NCBI RefSeq assembly: GCF_003287875.1
Contig: NZ_QMKK01000020.1
Coordinates: forward strand, 1 to 64,000
Length of the DNA: 64,000 nt
Reading direction: 5' to 3'
Source: Martinezella tropici
Lineage (GTDB): Bacteria; Pseudomonadota; Alphaproteobacteria; Rhizobiales; Rhizobiaceae
This document shows, piece after piece, positions 17,439 to 24,743 of this stretch (its first letter is position 1; every line of letters starts with the position of its first letter). A program made the translations under genes and the position numbers. The notes beneath the pieces are model-generated. The model was not told where the DNA came from. It worked only from the letters and a program-made list of their open reading frames with translations, and ran no database searches.

Positions 17439-18020
17439 ATGAGCAGCGCCTATCCCGAAGTCTATCTGGTACGCCATGGACAGACGGAGTGGAGCCTTTC
17501 CGGCCGGCACACCGGCCGGACCGATATTCCGCTCACCGCTGCCGGCGAAGAGGCCGCCCGCAAGGTCGCCGGTCGCCTGCCTGCCATCGATTTCGCCGCC
17601 GTCTGGTCGAGTCCATCGCAGCGGGCGCAAAATACCTGCACACTGGCCGGTTTCGGCGACCGTCGCGTCGTCAAGGACGATCTGGCGGAGTGGGATTACG
17701 GCGCCTATGAGGGCATCACCACCAAGGCGATCCTTGCCGAACGTCCCGGCTGGCAAGTCTTCCGCGACGGCTGCCCGAATGGCGAATCTGCCGCCGATGT
17801 CGGCGCGCGTGCCGACCGCATCATCGGCGAACTTCGCGGCATTGCCGGCTCCGTCCTGATCTTTTCCAGCGCCCATTTCCTGCGCGTCTTCGCTGCCCGC
17901 TGGGTTGGCCTGCCGCCGGGGGGCGGTGCGCATCTGGTCCTCGACACCACGAGCATCAGCGTGCTCGGCTACGAGCATGACCTGACCGAGCCGGTCATCC
18001 GCCGCTGGAACGAAATCTGA
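17439..18020 (+). CDS. Histidine phosphatase (phosphoglycerate mutase-like)
   Basis: This is a 193-residue histidine-phosphatase superfamily protein. The catalytic motif LVRHGQTEWSLSGRHTGRTDIPLTAAGEE contains the phospho-accepting His at about residue 13 (RHG). Further conserved sites are VWSSPSQRAQNT, DDLAEWDYGAYEGIT (Glu/Asp acid) and the second catalytic His in FSSAHFLRVFAARWVG. The length fits the small phosphatase group (CobC/PhoE/GpmB-like) rather than true glycolytic mutase. AAAGGAG precedes ATG 17439. It stands alone, and the physiological substrate cannot be told. Confidence 0.85.
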   Translation: MSSAYPEVYLVRHGQTEWSLSGRHTGRTDIPLTAAGEEAARKVAGRLPAIDFAAVWSSPSQRAQNTCTLAGFGDRRVVKDDLAEWDYGAYEGITTKAILAERPGWQVFRDGCPNGESAADVGARADRIIGELRGIAGSVLIFSSAHFLRVFAARWVGLPPGGGAHLVLDTTSISVLGYEHDLTEPVIRRWNEI

Positions 18021-18054
18021 CGGACCCGCGCCTGCCCGCCAAATCTCCACAAAC

Positions 18055-18089
18055 GCTTCGAGCGGCCCAAGGCCGCTCGAAGCTTTTTT
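18055..18089. terminator. Strong intrinsic terminator
   Basis: A perfect 13-bp stem (GCTTCGAGCGGCC / GGCCGCTCGAAGC) with a three-base loop is followed by six T on the plus strand. It lies between convergent genes. Confidence 0.88.
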
Positions 18090-18110
18090 CAAGAACCCGG
18101 TCTCTGTCGT

Positions 18111-19046
18111 TTACCAGGCCTTGAGACCCAGCAGCTTCTCGCCGAGCGGCGTCAGTTTGGCCGTCGTCGCATTGTGCTTTTCCCATTCGCGGGGGTCGCC
18201 CGGAAAGGCGTCGCGCTTCGGGGAGTCCAATTCCCGCCACAGACGAATGCGCTCCTCGCGCTCGGCGATATTGTCGTATTCCGCCGGATGCATGGAGATA
18301 TATTGCGCCATGCGAACGCGGTTGTCCGAATGGTTGGGACGGACGCCGTGCGCCAGCAGCGAGTTGAAGATCATCAGGTCGCCGGGCTCCATGTCGATAT
18401 TGACGACCGAGAGACCCGCCATGTCGGGATGCATGGGATCGCGATCCGCGGGCTGCGTCTTTTCCCATTCCTCGAAATGCTCGAAGAGCTGCGGCACGCA
18501 CTGAAATCCGCCGACATCGCCATCCTGCTTCTTCAGGCTCAGAACACCCTGCACGCCGATCGGCAGGGGCCGGATCGAAGTATCGACATCCCAGTGGATG
18601 AAGCCGTTCGGATTGCCCTTCACCTTCTTCGGCGGGTTGAGATTGGCGCGATCGATCGTGACCCAGAGATCCTCGCGATCCCAGATATCGACGAAGACAT
18701 CGTAAATCCGCTTTTCCATGCGGTTATCCCAGAGATACTGGTGATTATAGATCTCCAGCATGCCGGTATTGTTGAGTTCCTTCATCTTGTGCTCGCGCCG
18801 CTGCGGCGCATACCAGGTGGAAGGGTCGTTCGGGTCCTTCTCGTCAAAACGCCACAAGAGCTCGACAAGCCGCTCGACATTGACAGCAGGCACAGCCTGC
18901 CGCACGATCACATAACCCCTAGTGATCCAATGCTGCCAATCGTCCTTCGACAGCACTCTGAGCGGCAAAATCTTCCGAATATCCTTCAGTTGCGTCGTGA
19001 CCGCTGACGCGGTCGGGTGAGCGTCTCGTTTCAAGGCAGGCTGCAT
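18111..19046 (-). CDS. Phytanoyl-CoA dioxygenase (PhyH) family protein
   Basis: This is a 311-residue Fe(II)/2-oxoglutarate-dependent dioxygenase-fold protein. The iron ligands are visible as H-x-D in GFIHWDVDTSIRPLP (about residues 160-174). The distal His and the 2-oxoglutarate-binding Arg lie in FNSLLAHGVRPNHSDNRVRMAQYISMHP. Members hydroxylate diverse small molecules. The start ATG 19046 (MQPALKRDAHPT) has GGAGGA directly upstream; the longer frame would cross into the AraC promoter. An AraC regulator is divergent with 134 bp between and probably controls this gene. The substrate is unknown. Confidence 0.84.
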   Translation of the reverse strand: MQPALKRDAHPTASAVTTQLKDIRKILPLRVLSKDDWQHWITRGYVIVRQAVPAVNVERLVELLWRFDEKDPNDPSTWYAPQRREHKMKELNNTGMLEIYNHQYLWDNRMEKRIYDVFVDIWDREDLWVTIDRANLNPPKKVKGNPNGFIHWDVDTSIRPLPIGVQGVLSLKKQDGDVGGFQCVPQLFEHFEEWEKTQPADRDPMHPDMAGLSVVNIDMEPGDLMIFNSLLAHGVRPNHSDNRVRMAQYISMHPAEYDNIAEREERIRLWRELDSPKRDAFPGDPREWEKHNATTAKLTPLGEKLLGLKAW

Positions 19047-19180
19047 CGGTCTCCTCCATCTCGCTGACCCTTTTGTTCTCGGGTTACGGAAGAAGTTGTA
19101 GCTCCAACAGGAGTTTCGATGTTGCCCGGCTCTGGCCACTTCTGATACTATTCTGGCTTGTCATCTATTACGGACGCTCC

Positions 19181-20044
19181 ATGAGGCCCTATCTTGAAGT
19201 TCTGCCTCGTTCACCGGAAGCATCGTGGAGCATGCTGAACCGCCGGCTCGACGACTGCATTCCATTCCAATGGCACCACCATCCGGAATTCGAGCTGACG
19301 CTGACGCTGAATTCCATCGGTCAGCGTTTCATCGGCGATCACAGTGGCGACTATGGTGACGGCGACCTCGTTCTCGTCGGCCCCAATCTGCCGCACAGTT
19401 GGGTTTCGCATGCCAAGATCAAGGAAGAAAAGCCGCATATTGCCTTGGTGCTCTGGTTCAATCGCGACTGGCTTTTGCAGATGACGGGCGGCGCCGTCGA
19501 ATTCCGGTCGATCGAAGCCATGCTGCGGCGTGGAGACAACGGCCTGCACTTTTCCGAGGCGACCTCCGCCGCCGTCCGCCCTGCCTTCGAAACCATTTTC
19601 GAAAAGCCGGCTGTCGAGCGCCTTCTGGCTTTGCTCGGCATTCTGGTGAAAGTCGCGGAAGACCGTCAGGCGACGCCGCTCGCCAGCGCGCCGGCGCAGG
19701 CTCCGGATCTCAAGGAAAGCCGTGAGCGCATCGACCGTGTGTTGACGCATATGCATCTTCACTATGCCCGCGCGATCAGCCTCGATGAACTGGCCGACAT
19801 TGCGGCGCTTAGCGTCTCCGGCCTGCACCGCATGTTTCGCCGCCATACCGGCGGGACGATATCGGACTATCTCATGCGCATGCGCATCGGCGATGCCTGC
19901 GCCCGCCTCTCCTCCACCGGCCAGGCGGTCCACCATATCAGCGATGCCGTCGGCTATGCCTCGCTTGCCAATTTCAACAGGCAGTTCAGGGCACTCAAGG
20001 GCATGACGCCACGCGAATATCGGGCGATGTTTCTCAGGCGCTGA
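19181..20044 (+). CDS. AraC-family transcriptional regulator
   Basis: This is a 287-residue regulator. The N-terminal cupin sensor domain (FQWHHHPEFELTLTLNSIGQRFIGDHSGDYGDGDLVLVGPNLPHSW, about residues 28-72) resembles sugar-sensing AraC members. The C-terminus has two HTH motifs (ISLDELADIAALSVSGLHRMFRRHTGGTISDYLMRMRI; HHISDAVGYASLANFNRQFRALKGMTPREYR). The start at 19181 opens the sensor domain; the longer frame is implausible. It is divergent from the PhyH-like gene, its most likely target. Its last 11 bases overlap the convergent MocR gene. Confidence 0.87.
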   Translation: MRPYLEVLPRSPEASWSMLNRRLDDCIPFQWHHHPEFELTLTLNSIGQRFIGDHSGDYGDGDLVLVGPNLPHSWVSHAKIKEEKPHIALVLWFNRDWLLQMTGGAVEFRSIEAMLRRGDNGLHFSEATSAAVRPAFETIFEKPAVERLLALLGILVKVAEDRQATPLASAPAQAPDLKESRERIDRVLTHMHLHYARAISLDELADIAALSVSGLHRMFRRHTGGTISDYLMRMRIGDACARLSSTGQAVHHISDAVGYASLANFNRQFRALKGMTPREYRAMFLRR

Positions 20045-21458
20045 CCGGCACTGCTTCGAGCAGTCTTGCAATCCTCGCCGCCGCCGCATCCGCTGCGTGC
20101 GCCTCCATGCGGGCGATGCCGAGCAACAGTCCGGGCTGCGCAGCACCCAGGTACAGCGCAGAGATGGGCCGAACCGCGAAACCATTGGCGTTGATTACAC
20201 GCGCTACGGCGACATCATCGGTCTTTCCGTCGCGGAACCAGCTTGCCAGCTGCAACCCGCCGCCGCCCGCTCCGATCTCCAGCCAAGCGCAGCAATAGCG
20301 ATCGAGTGCCGATACGGTCGCCGCCATGCGCTCGGCATAAATGGCGTTCATCTGCCTCAGATGTGCACGGAACCGCCCCTCGCGCATGAAATCGGCGAGG
20401 GCCGCCTGGATATGGATCGGTACGACGGTGCCTCTGAGCCGCTGCGCCGCCTCGGTCGCCGCCACCAACCGGGACGGCACGACGGCGTATGCGACACGCA
20501 GGCCGGGCGCGAGCGTCTTCGAGAAGGTGCCGACATAGGCAACGACTTCGCTGCGATCGATACCCTGCAAGGCGGCGATTGGACGCGACGCATACTGGAA
20601 CTCGCTGTCGTAATCGTCTTCCAGCACGATCGCACCATTGGCCCGGGCGAATTCGAGCAAGGCGAGACGGCGCGGTAGACTCATAGTGGCGCCGGTCGGA
20701 TATTGATGCGAAGGCGTAGCATAGATCAGCCGCGGCGGTGGCCCTGCACCTCGCGCAATATCGATACCCTCTGCATCGCAAGGTACCGGCACGAGACTGG
20801 CGCCGGCCATCCGCAGGATCGCTTGCGCGCTGGCATAGCCCGGGTCTTCCATCCAGACGATGTCGCCCGGATGATCGGGCTGAAGCAACACGCTCGCGAG
20901 CAACCCGATCGCGGCACCGGTCGACGGGACGATCACCACCTGTTCGGGCCGGGCGATCACGCCCCGCGTTGCAGCGATATGATCGAGGATGGCTTCGCGC
21001 AGTTCGCGGATACCACCGTGATCACTATAGCCAAGGTCGTGTACCCGCAAAGAGCGGCCCCTGGCCCCGAGATAACGCGCCCAGACTGCGTGGGGAAAGG
21101 CTGACACATCCGGCACACCCGGCTCGAACAATCCTCCGGTTTTGAATTCGGTAACGCGCGGCTGGTTCGGCAGTGGCGCAGCGGCTTGCCCTGACAATGG
21201 TGCCGATGGAAAGGCTGCGACGCGCGTTGCAGCACCGGGTGCCGATTGCAGATAGCCCTCCGCTTTTAGACGATCATAGGCATTGACGACGGTCGAACGC
21301 GCAATGCTGAGCGAGAGCGCCATTACCCGCGTCGACGGCACACGCTGTCCTGCCGGCATTTGCCCATGCAGAATACGGTCGCGCATCAGGCGATAGACTT
21401 GCCCCTCCAGGTCACCCGAATTCCGGTCGAGTGCCGGCCATTGCGCCACCGATGCCAC
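20034..21458 (-). CDS. MocR/PdxR-type regulator (GntR-HTH + aminotransferase fold)
   Basis: This is a 474-residue fusion regulator. The N-terminal GntR HTH (LEGQVYRLMRDRILHGQMPAGQRVPSTRVMALSLSIARSTVVNAYDRLKAEGYL, about residues 17-70) is joined to a class-I aminotransferase-like domain (about 110-470). The PLP-lysine region reads VAYVGTFSKTLAPGLRVAYAV, and the phosphate site precedes it (EDDYDSEFQYASRP). Such proteins sense PLP or amino acids and typically control the divergent neighbour, here a PNPOx-like flavoprotein gene. This pairing suggests vitamin B6-related control. It ends convergently with the AraC gene, overlapping by 11 bp. Confidence 0.88.
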   Translation of the reverse strand: MASVAQWPALDRNSGDLEGQVYRLMRDRILHGQMPAGQRVPSTRVMALSLSIARSTVVNAYDRLKAEGYLQSAPGAATRVAAFPSAPLSGQAAAPLPNQPRVTEFKTGGLFEPGVPDVSAFPHAVWARYLGARGRSLRVHDLGYSDHGGIRELREAILDHIAATRGVIARPEQVVIVPSTGAAIGLLASVLLQPDHPGDIVWMEDPGYASAQAILRMAGASLVPVPCDAEGIDIARGAGPPPRLIYATPSHQYPTGATMSLPRRLALLEFARANGAIVLEDDYDSEFQYASRPIAALQGIDRSEVVAYVGTFSKTLAPGLRVAYAVVPSRLVAATEAAQRLRGTVVPIHIQAALADFMREGRFRAHLRQMNAIYAERMAATVSALDRYCCAWLEIGAGGGGLQLASWFRDGKTDDVAVARVINANGFAVRPISALYLGAAQPGLLLGIARMEAHAADAAAARIARLLEAVPVSA

Positions 21459-21466
21459 GGAACCTC

Positions 21467-21498
21467 AACTGGTCTGCTAAAAATCAAGAAACTGGCTA
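21467..21498. promoter_or_regulatory. Candidate MocR operator: two AACTGG direct repeats
   Basis: AACTGGTCT (21467-21475) and AACTGGCTA (21490-21498) are direct repeats 23 bp apart, about two helical turns. They lie in the 94-bp gap between the MocR gene and the PNPOx-like gene. MocR proteins usually bind direct repeats in such divergent regions. Confidence 0.45.
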
Positions 21499-21552
21499 TT
21501 TATAGCCTACCTCTTTGCTGCCAGAGATCAATGCTCAATCGACGAGGAAGCC

Positions 21553-22236
21553 ATGGCCGATCTCAACGCGCCCGATACGAAGACCTATCCGACCACCGAA
21601 CGCACCCGGGTGCGGCGAAGCCCGAAGCGTGGCAGCCACGCCCATGCCGATGTCCATGCCATTCTGGATGCCGCTCCGCTCTGTCACGTCGGCTATGTCA
21701 TCAACGGCGCGCCCTATGTGACGCCGACCCTGCATTGGCGGGAGGACGATTATGTCTATTGGCACGGATCATCCGCCAGCCGTTTCCTGCGCGCCGCAGA
21801 AGATATGCCGGTCTGCCTGACCTGCAGCATCATCGACGGCTATGTGCTGGCCCGCTCGGCCTTCAATCATTCCGTCAATTACCGTTCGGCCATGGTCTTC
21901 GGCACGGCCCGCCTGGTCGACGACATCGAGGAGAAGACCGATGCACTGCGCCGCTTCATCGAAGACCTGTTTCCCGGCCGCTGGGACAGTTTGAGGCCGA
22001 TGACCGGTCAGGAGGTCAAGGCAACTTCTGTGCTGCGCATGAAGATCGATGAGGCCTCGGCCAAGATTCGCAACGGCCCGCCAGGCGATTTGGAGGAGGC
22101 AGATCATCCCGTCTGGGCCGGCGTCCTGCCCATCGAAAGCCGTCTGGTATCGCCACAGCCCGCCCCCGGCTTGCCCGATGGGATGGAACTGCCACAATCC
22201 CTCGCAGACCTGATACACTCCGGCCGGCTCCGCTAG
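21553..22236 (+). CDS. Pyridoxamine 5'-phosphate oxidase-family protein
   Basis: This is a 227-residue protein of the PNPOx-like flavin-binding split-barrel superfamily. It has the pattern RSPKRGSHAHADVHAILDAAPLCHVGYVINGAPYVTPTLHWREDDYVYWHGSSASRFLRA (about residues 22-82), close to nitroimidazole-resistance/PNPOx-like proteins, and then VNYRSAMVFGTARLVDD. It probably binds FMN or F420-like cofactors; true PNPOx activity is not shown. It is divergent from a MocR regulator, its likely controller, and is followed 29 bp downstream by a GNAT gene. Confidence 0.83.
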   Translation: MADLNAPDTKTYPTTERTRVRRSPKRGSHAHADVHAILDAAPLCHVGYVINGAPYVTPTLHWREDDYVYWHGSSASRFLRAAEDMPVCLTCSIIDGYVLARSAFNHSVNYRSAMVFGTARLVDDIEEKTDALRRFIEDLFPGRWDSLRPMTGQEVKATSVLRMKIDEASAKIRNGPPGDLEEADHPVWAGVLPIESRLVSPQPAPGLPDGMELPQSLADLIHSGRLR

Positions 22237-22265
22237 GCTGTATTTGATGACCAAAGGACTTTGAC

Positions 22266-22928
22266 ATGGATCTGACGAACTGGAAGGGCGTATCCCGTCC
22301 CGAGCGCATTACTCTGGAAGGCCATTATACGCGGATAGAACCGCTCGATCCGGCCCGTCATGGCGACGATCTCTATGCCTCGGCCCGCGCGCCCGGCGCG
22401 GAAGATCGTTTCCGCTATCTCTTCGAAGACGCACCGGCTGATCGCTCTGCCTTTTCGCCCTGGCTTGAGAAAGCCGCATCCAGCGCCGATCCGCTCTTCT
22501 TCGCGACGATCGACAAGCGCACGGGCCGTGCCGAAGGCCGGCAGGCTCTGATGCGCATAGACAATACACATGGCGTCATCGAGATCGGCAGCATCCTTTG
22601 GGGACCCGCCATCGCCCGCAGCCGCGTGACGACCGAGACGCTCTATCTCTTTGCATCCTATGTCTTCGACACGCTCGGCTATCGCCGCTTCGAGTGGAAG
22701 TGCAACAACCTCAATGAACCTTCGAAGCGGGCAGCCGAACGGTTCGGTTTCGTTTTCGAAGGCATCTTCCGCCAGCACATGGTCGCCAAGGGCCAGAATC
22801 GCGACACCGCCTGGTTTGCCATGATCGACGCCGACTGGCCGCGGCTGAAGGCCGGCTACGAGCGCTGGCTGAAGCCGGAGAATTTCGATGCGGCCGGACA
22901 GCAGAAAACGAAATTGACATTCGCCTAG
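22266..22928 (+). CDS. GNAT-family acetyltransferase (RimJ/RimL-like)
   Basis: This is a 220-residue protein with a RimJ/RimL-like acetyltransferase fold (Acetyltransf_3). It opens with ITLEGHYTRIEPLDPARHGDDLYASA; the core is GVIEIGSILWGPAIARSRVTTETLYLFASYVFDTLGYRRFEWKC (about residues 100-143), then NEPSKRAAERFGFVFEGIFRQHMV. It is of the longer subtype often listed as a GNAT protein next to PNPOx-like genes. Only 29 bp separate it from the PNPOx-like gene, so cotranscription is likely. The acyl acceptor is unknown. Confidence 0.84.
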   Translation: MDLTNWKGVSRPERITLEGHYTRIEPLDPARHGDDLYASARAPGAEDRFRYLFEDAPADRSAFSPWLEKAASSADPLFFATIDKRTGRAEGRQALMRIDNTHGVIEIGSILWGPAIARSRVTTETLYLFASYVFDTLGYRRFEWKCNNLNEPSKRAAERFGFVFEGIFRQHMVAKGQNRDTAWFAMIDADWPRLKAGYERWLKPENFDAAGQQKTKLTFA

Positions 22929-22949
22929 GCACAGTCCTGTAGCTCCGGC

Positions 22950-23390
22950 CTAGAGCAGCTTTCGAAAATAGACCACGCGCCTGGTTTCGACAAAACCGAG
23001 CGCTGCATGGAAGGCATGGCTCGCAAGATTGTCGATCAATGCATCCGAGGCAAACTCCGTGCAGCCGGCCTCCCGCCCCCAGGCGGCGACAGCCTCGCAA
23101 AGTGCCTGTGCCACCCCTTCCCGTCGATTTTCCGGGCGCACATAGATTCCCTCGAGGAACAGAACCGGGGATGTCTCGCAACCGTTGACGTAATCGTGCC
23201 GCAATGTTGCTTCGGCAAAACCGGTGATATGACCGGCAGCATCGATCGCCACGAAAGCAATACCGTTTTCATTGGAGCAAAACTGCGCAAGTTCCGCGCG
23301 GTGATGTTCGACCGAATGGCCGGGCCAAAGCGCCGCGCGCAAGCCAACCCACCCCTCCAGATGCTCGTGTCCCGCCTTTTCTATCCGCAT
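22950..23390 (-). CDS. GNAT acetyltransferase, AAC(6')-I-like
   Basis: This is a 146-residue GNAT protein that closely follows the layout of aminoglycoside 6'-N-acetyltransferases of the AAC(6')-I group. Matching blocks are EGWVGLRAALWPGHS at the N-terminus, GFAEATLRHDYVNGCETSPVLFLEGIYVRPENRREGVAQALC with the acetyl-CoA P-loop (about residues 58-97), CTEFASDALIDNLASHAFHAALGFVETRRVVYFRK. In soil bacteria such genes are chromosomal, and their natural substrates are mostly unknown; no mobile element is beside it. It is convergent with the preceding GNAT gene. Whether it acts on aminoglycosides needs enzyme assay. Confidence 0.82.
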   Translation of the reverse strand: MRIEKAGHEHLEGWVGLRAALWPGHSVEHHRAELAQFCSNENGIAFVAIDAAGHITGFAEATLRHDYVNGCETSPVLFLEGIYVRPENRREGVAQALCEAVAAWGREAGCTEFASDALIDNLASHAFHAALGFVETRRVVYFRKLL

Positions 23391-23522
23391 GTTTCGGTCT
23401 CCCTTCCAACTGCCGTCGCCAGCGATCGGAAAAATTTCGCTTTCGACTCCACAATCATCGCGCTACATATCCCGCATACTCACGCGCAAATTTTTCGCTG
23501 ATCAGAATCTGAGGATGATGGA

Positions 23523-24518
23523 ATGACATTTCAAAGCAGTTCGCGTCTTTACGCTGCTGTTTCCTCCCTGTTGTGGCCTGCCATCCTATGCGGTGGACTA
23601 ACGGGAGCCTATTTCGCCTTCCAGTCGGATATGCATCTTCTCTGGTTCAATGTCGTCTATCTTTCGACGGTGGCCATAATCGCCCTCTTCGAGCGGTTGA
23701 TGCCTTACGAGAAGACTTGGCAGAAACGCGATGGCGAAACCTTCAACGATGTCGCCCATACGCTGCTGAACAAAGGCGGCGTGCAGATCGCCGCTGCGAT
23801 CGGCACCTCTTTCCCCATGGCCGTTGCAACGGTTGCGCAGCCGGCACTGAGCTACCATTCGCATTTCTGGCCGGATCAGTGGCCGATGATATTCCAGGTG
23901 GCGCTCGGCCTCGTCATCGCCGAGTTCGGCCTCTATATGGCCCATCGTCTCGCGCATGAGCATCTGTCGCTATGGCGCTTCCATGCGCTGCATCACAGCG
24001 TCGAGCGGCTATGGGTCATCAATACAGGCCGCTTTCACGTCATCGATACGCTCTTCAAGATCGCGCTCGGTCAGATTCCACTCTATCTGCTCGGCGCGCC
24101 TTTGCCGGTCTTCCTCTGGATCGGTGCGGTCACGGCTTTCATCGGCCTTTTGACCCATTGCAATGTCGACATGCGCACCGGCCCGCTCGACCTCATATTC
24201 TCGACGCCGCGCCTGCATCGCTGGCATCATTCAAAAGTGCTTGCCGAAGGCAATACGAATTATGGGGAAAACCTCGTGATCTGGGACCAGCTTCTCGGCA
24301 CCTTCTACAATCCGCCGCGCCCCTCCTCCACGGATATCGGCATCACCGGCAAGATCGCCAAAGGCTTCCTCGCCCAGCTCGCGCAGCCCTTCTCGAAGAA
24401 GGGCCGCAAGGAGATTATCGGCAAGAAGCCGAAGGAATTGATCCTTCAGGAAGAACAAGCCGCAAAGGCCGCCGCGGCAAGGCGGAACAGCAACATCAGG
24501 ATCCGCAAATCAGGCTAG
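23523..24518 (+). CDS. Sterol desaturase/fatty acid hydroxylase family protein (OlsE-like)
   Basis: This is a 331-residue membrane-bound di-iron hydroxylase. The eight-histidine pattern is visible: HRLAHEH (about residues 141-147), HALHHS (about 154-159), and HRWHHSKV (about 235-242), placed between hydrophobic helices. The C-terminus is long, basic and Ala-rich. Members introduce hydroxyl groups into lipids. In R. tropici, the di-iron protein OlsE hydroxylates the ornithine headgroup of ornithine lipids. The presence of an OlsC-like gene 4 kb downstream makes OlsE function plausible, but family membership alone does not prove it. Confidence 0.82.
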   Translation: MTFQSSSRLYAAVSSLLWPAILCGGLTGAYFAFQSDMHLLWFNVVYLSTVAIIALFERLMPYEKTWQKRDGETFNDVAHTLLNKGGVQIAAAIGTSFPMAVATVAQPALSYHSHFWPDQWPMIFQVALGLVIAEFGLYMAHRLAHEHLSLWRFHALHHSVERLWVINTGRFHVIDTLFKIALGQIPLYLLGAPLPVFLWIGAVTAFIGLLTHCNVDMRTGPLDLIFSTPRLHRWHHSKVLAEGNTNYGENLVIWDQLLGTFYNPPRPSSTDIGITGKIAKGFLAQLAQPFSKKGRKEIIGKKPKELILQEEQAAKAAAARRNSNIRIRKSG

Positions 24519-24676
24519 GATCGCTTTCGATAAACGCGCCGATCGCCTGGCGCACGGACGGATGCGTTCATCGATACATGCCTGTGGACAGAAACATCGC
24601 GAAAAACTCAAGCCCGGCGATTCACGTATTTCGGTTTCAAACCGAGAAAATATTGTCATTTAACGTGTATTGAAAA

Positions 24677-24697
24677 AGGTAGCCCAGGGGTCTACCT
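24677..24697. promoter_or_regulatory. Inverted repeat upstream of the E1-KAS III gene
   Basis: AGGTAG-N9-CTACCT is a perfect 6-bp dyad 47 bp before the start codon of the fusion gene. It could be an operator or a small mRNA hairpin; nothing else in this AT-rich 225-bp gap stands out. Confidence 0.35.
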
Positions 24698-24743
24698 AGG
24701 TCCACGCAATTAATTTGGACGAAAGATTAGGAAAATCATTGAG

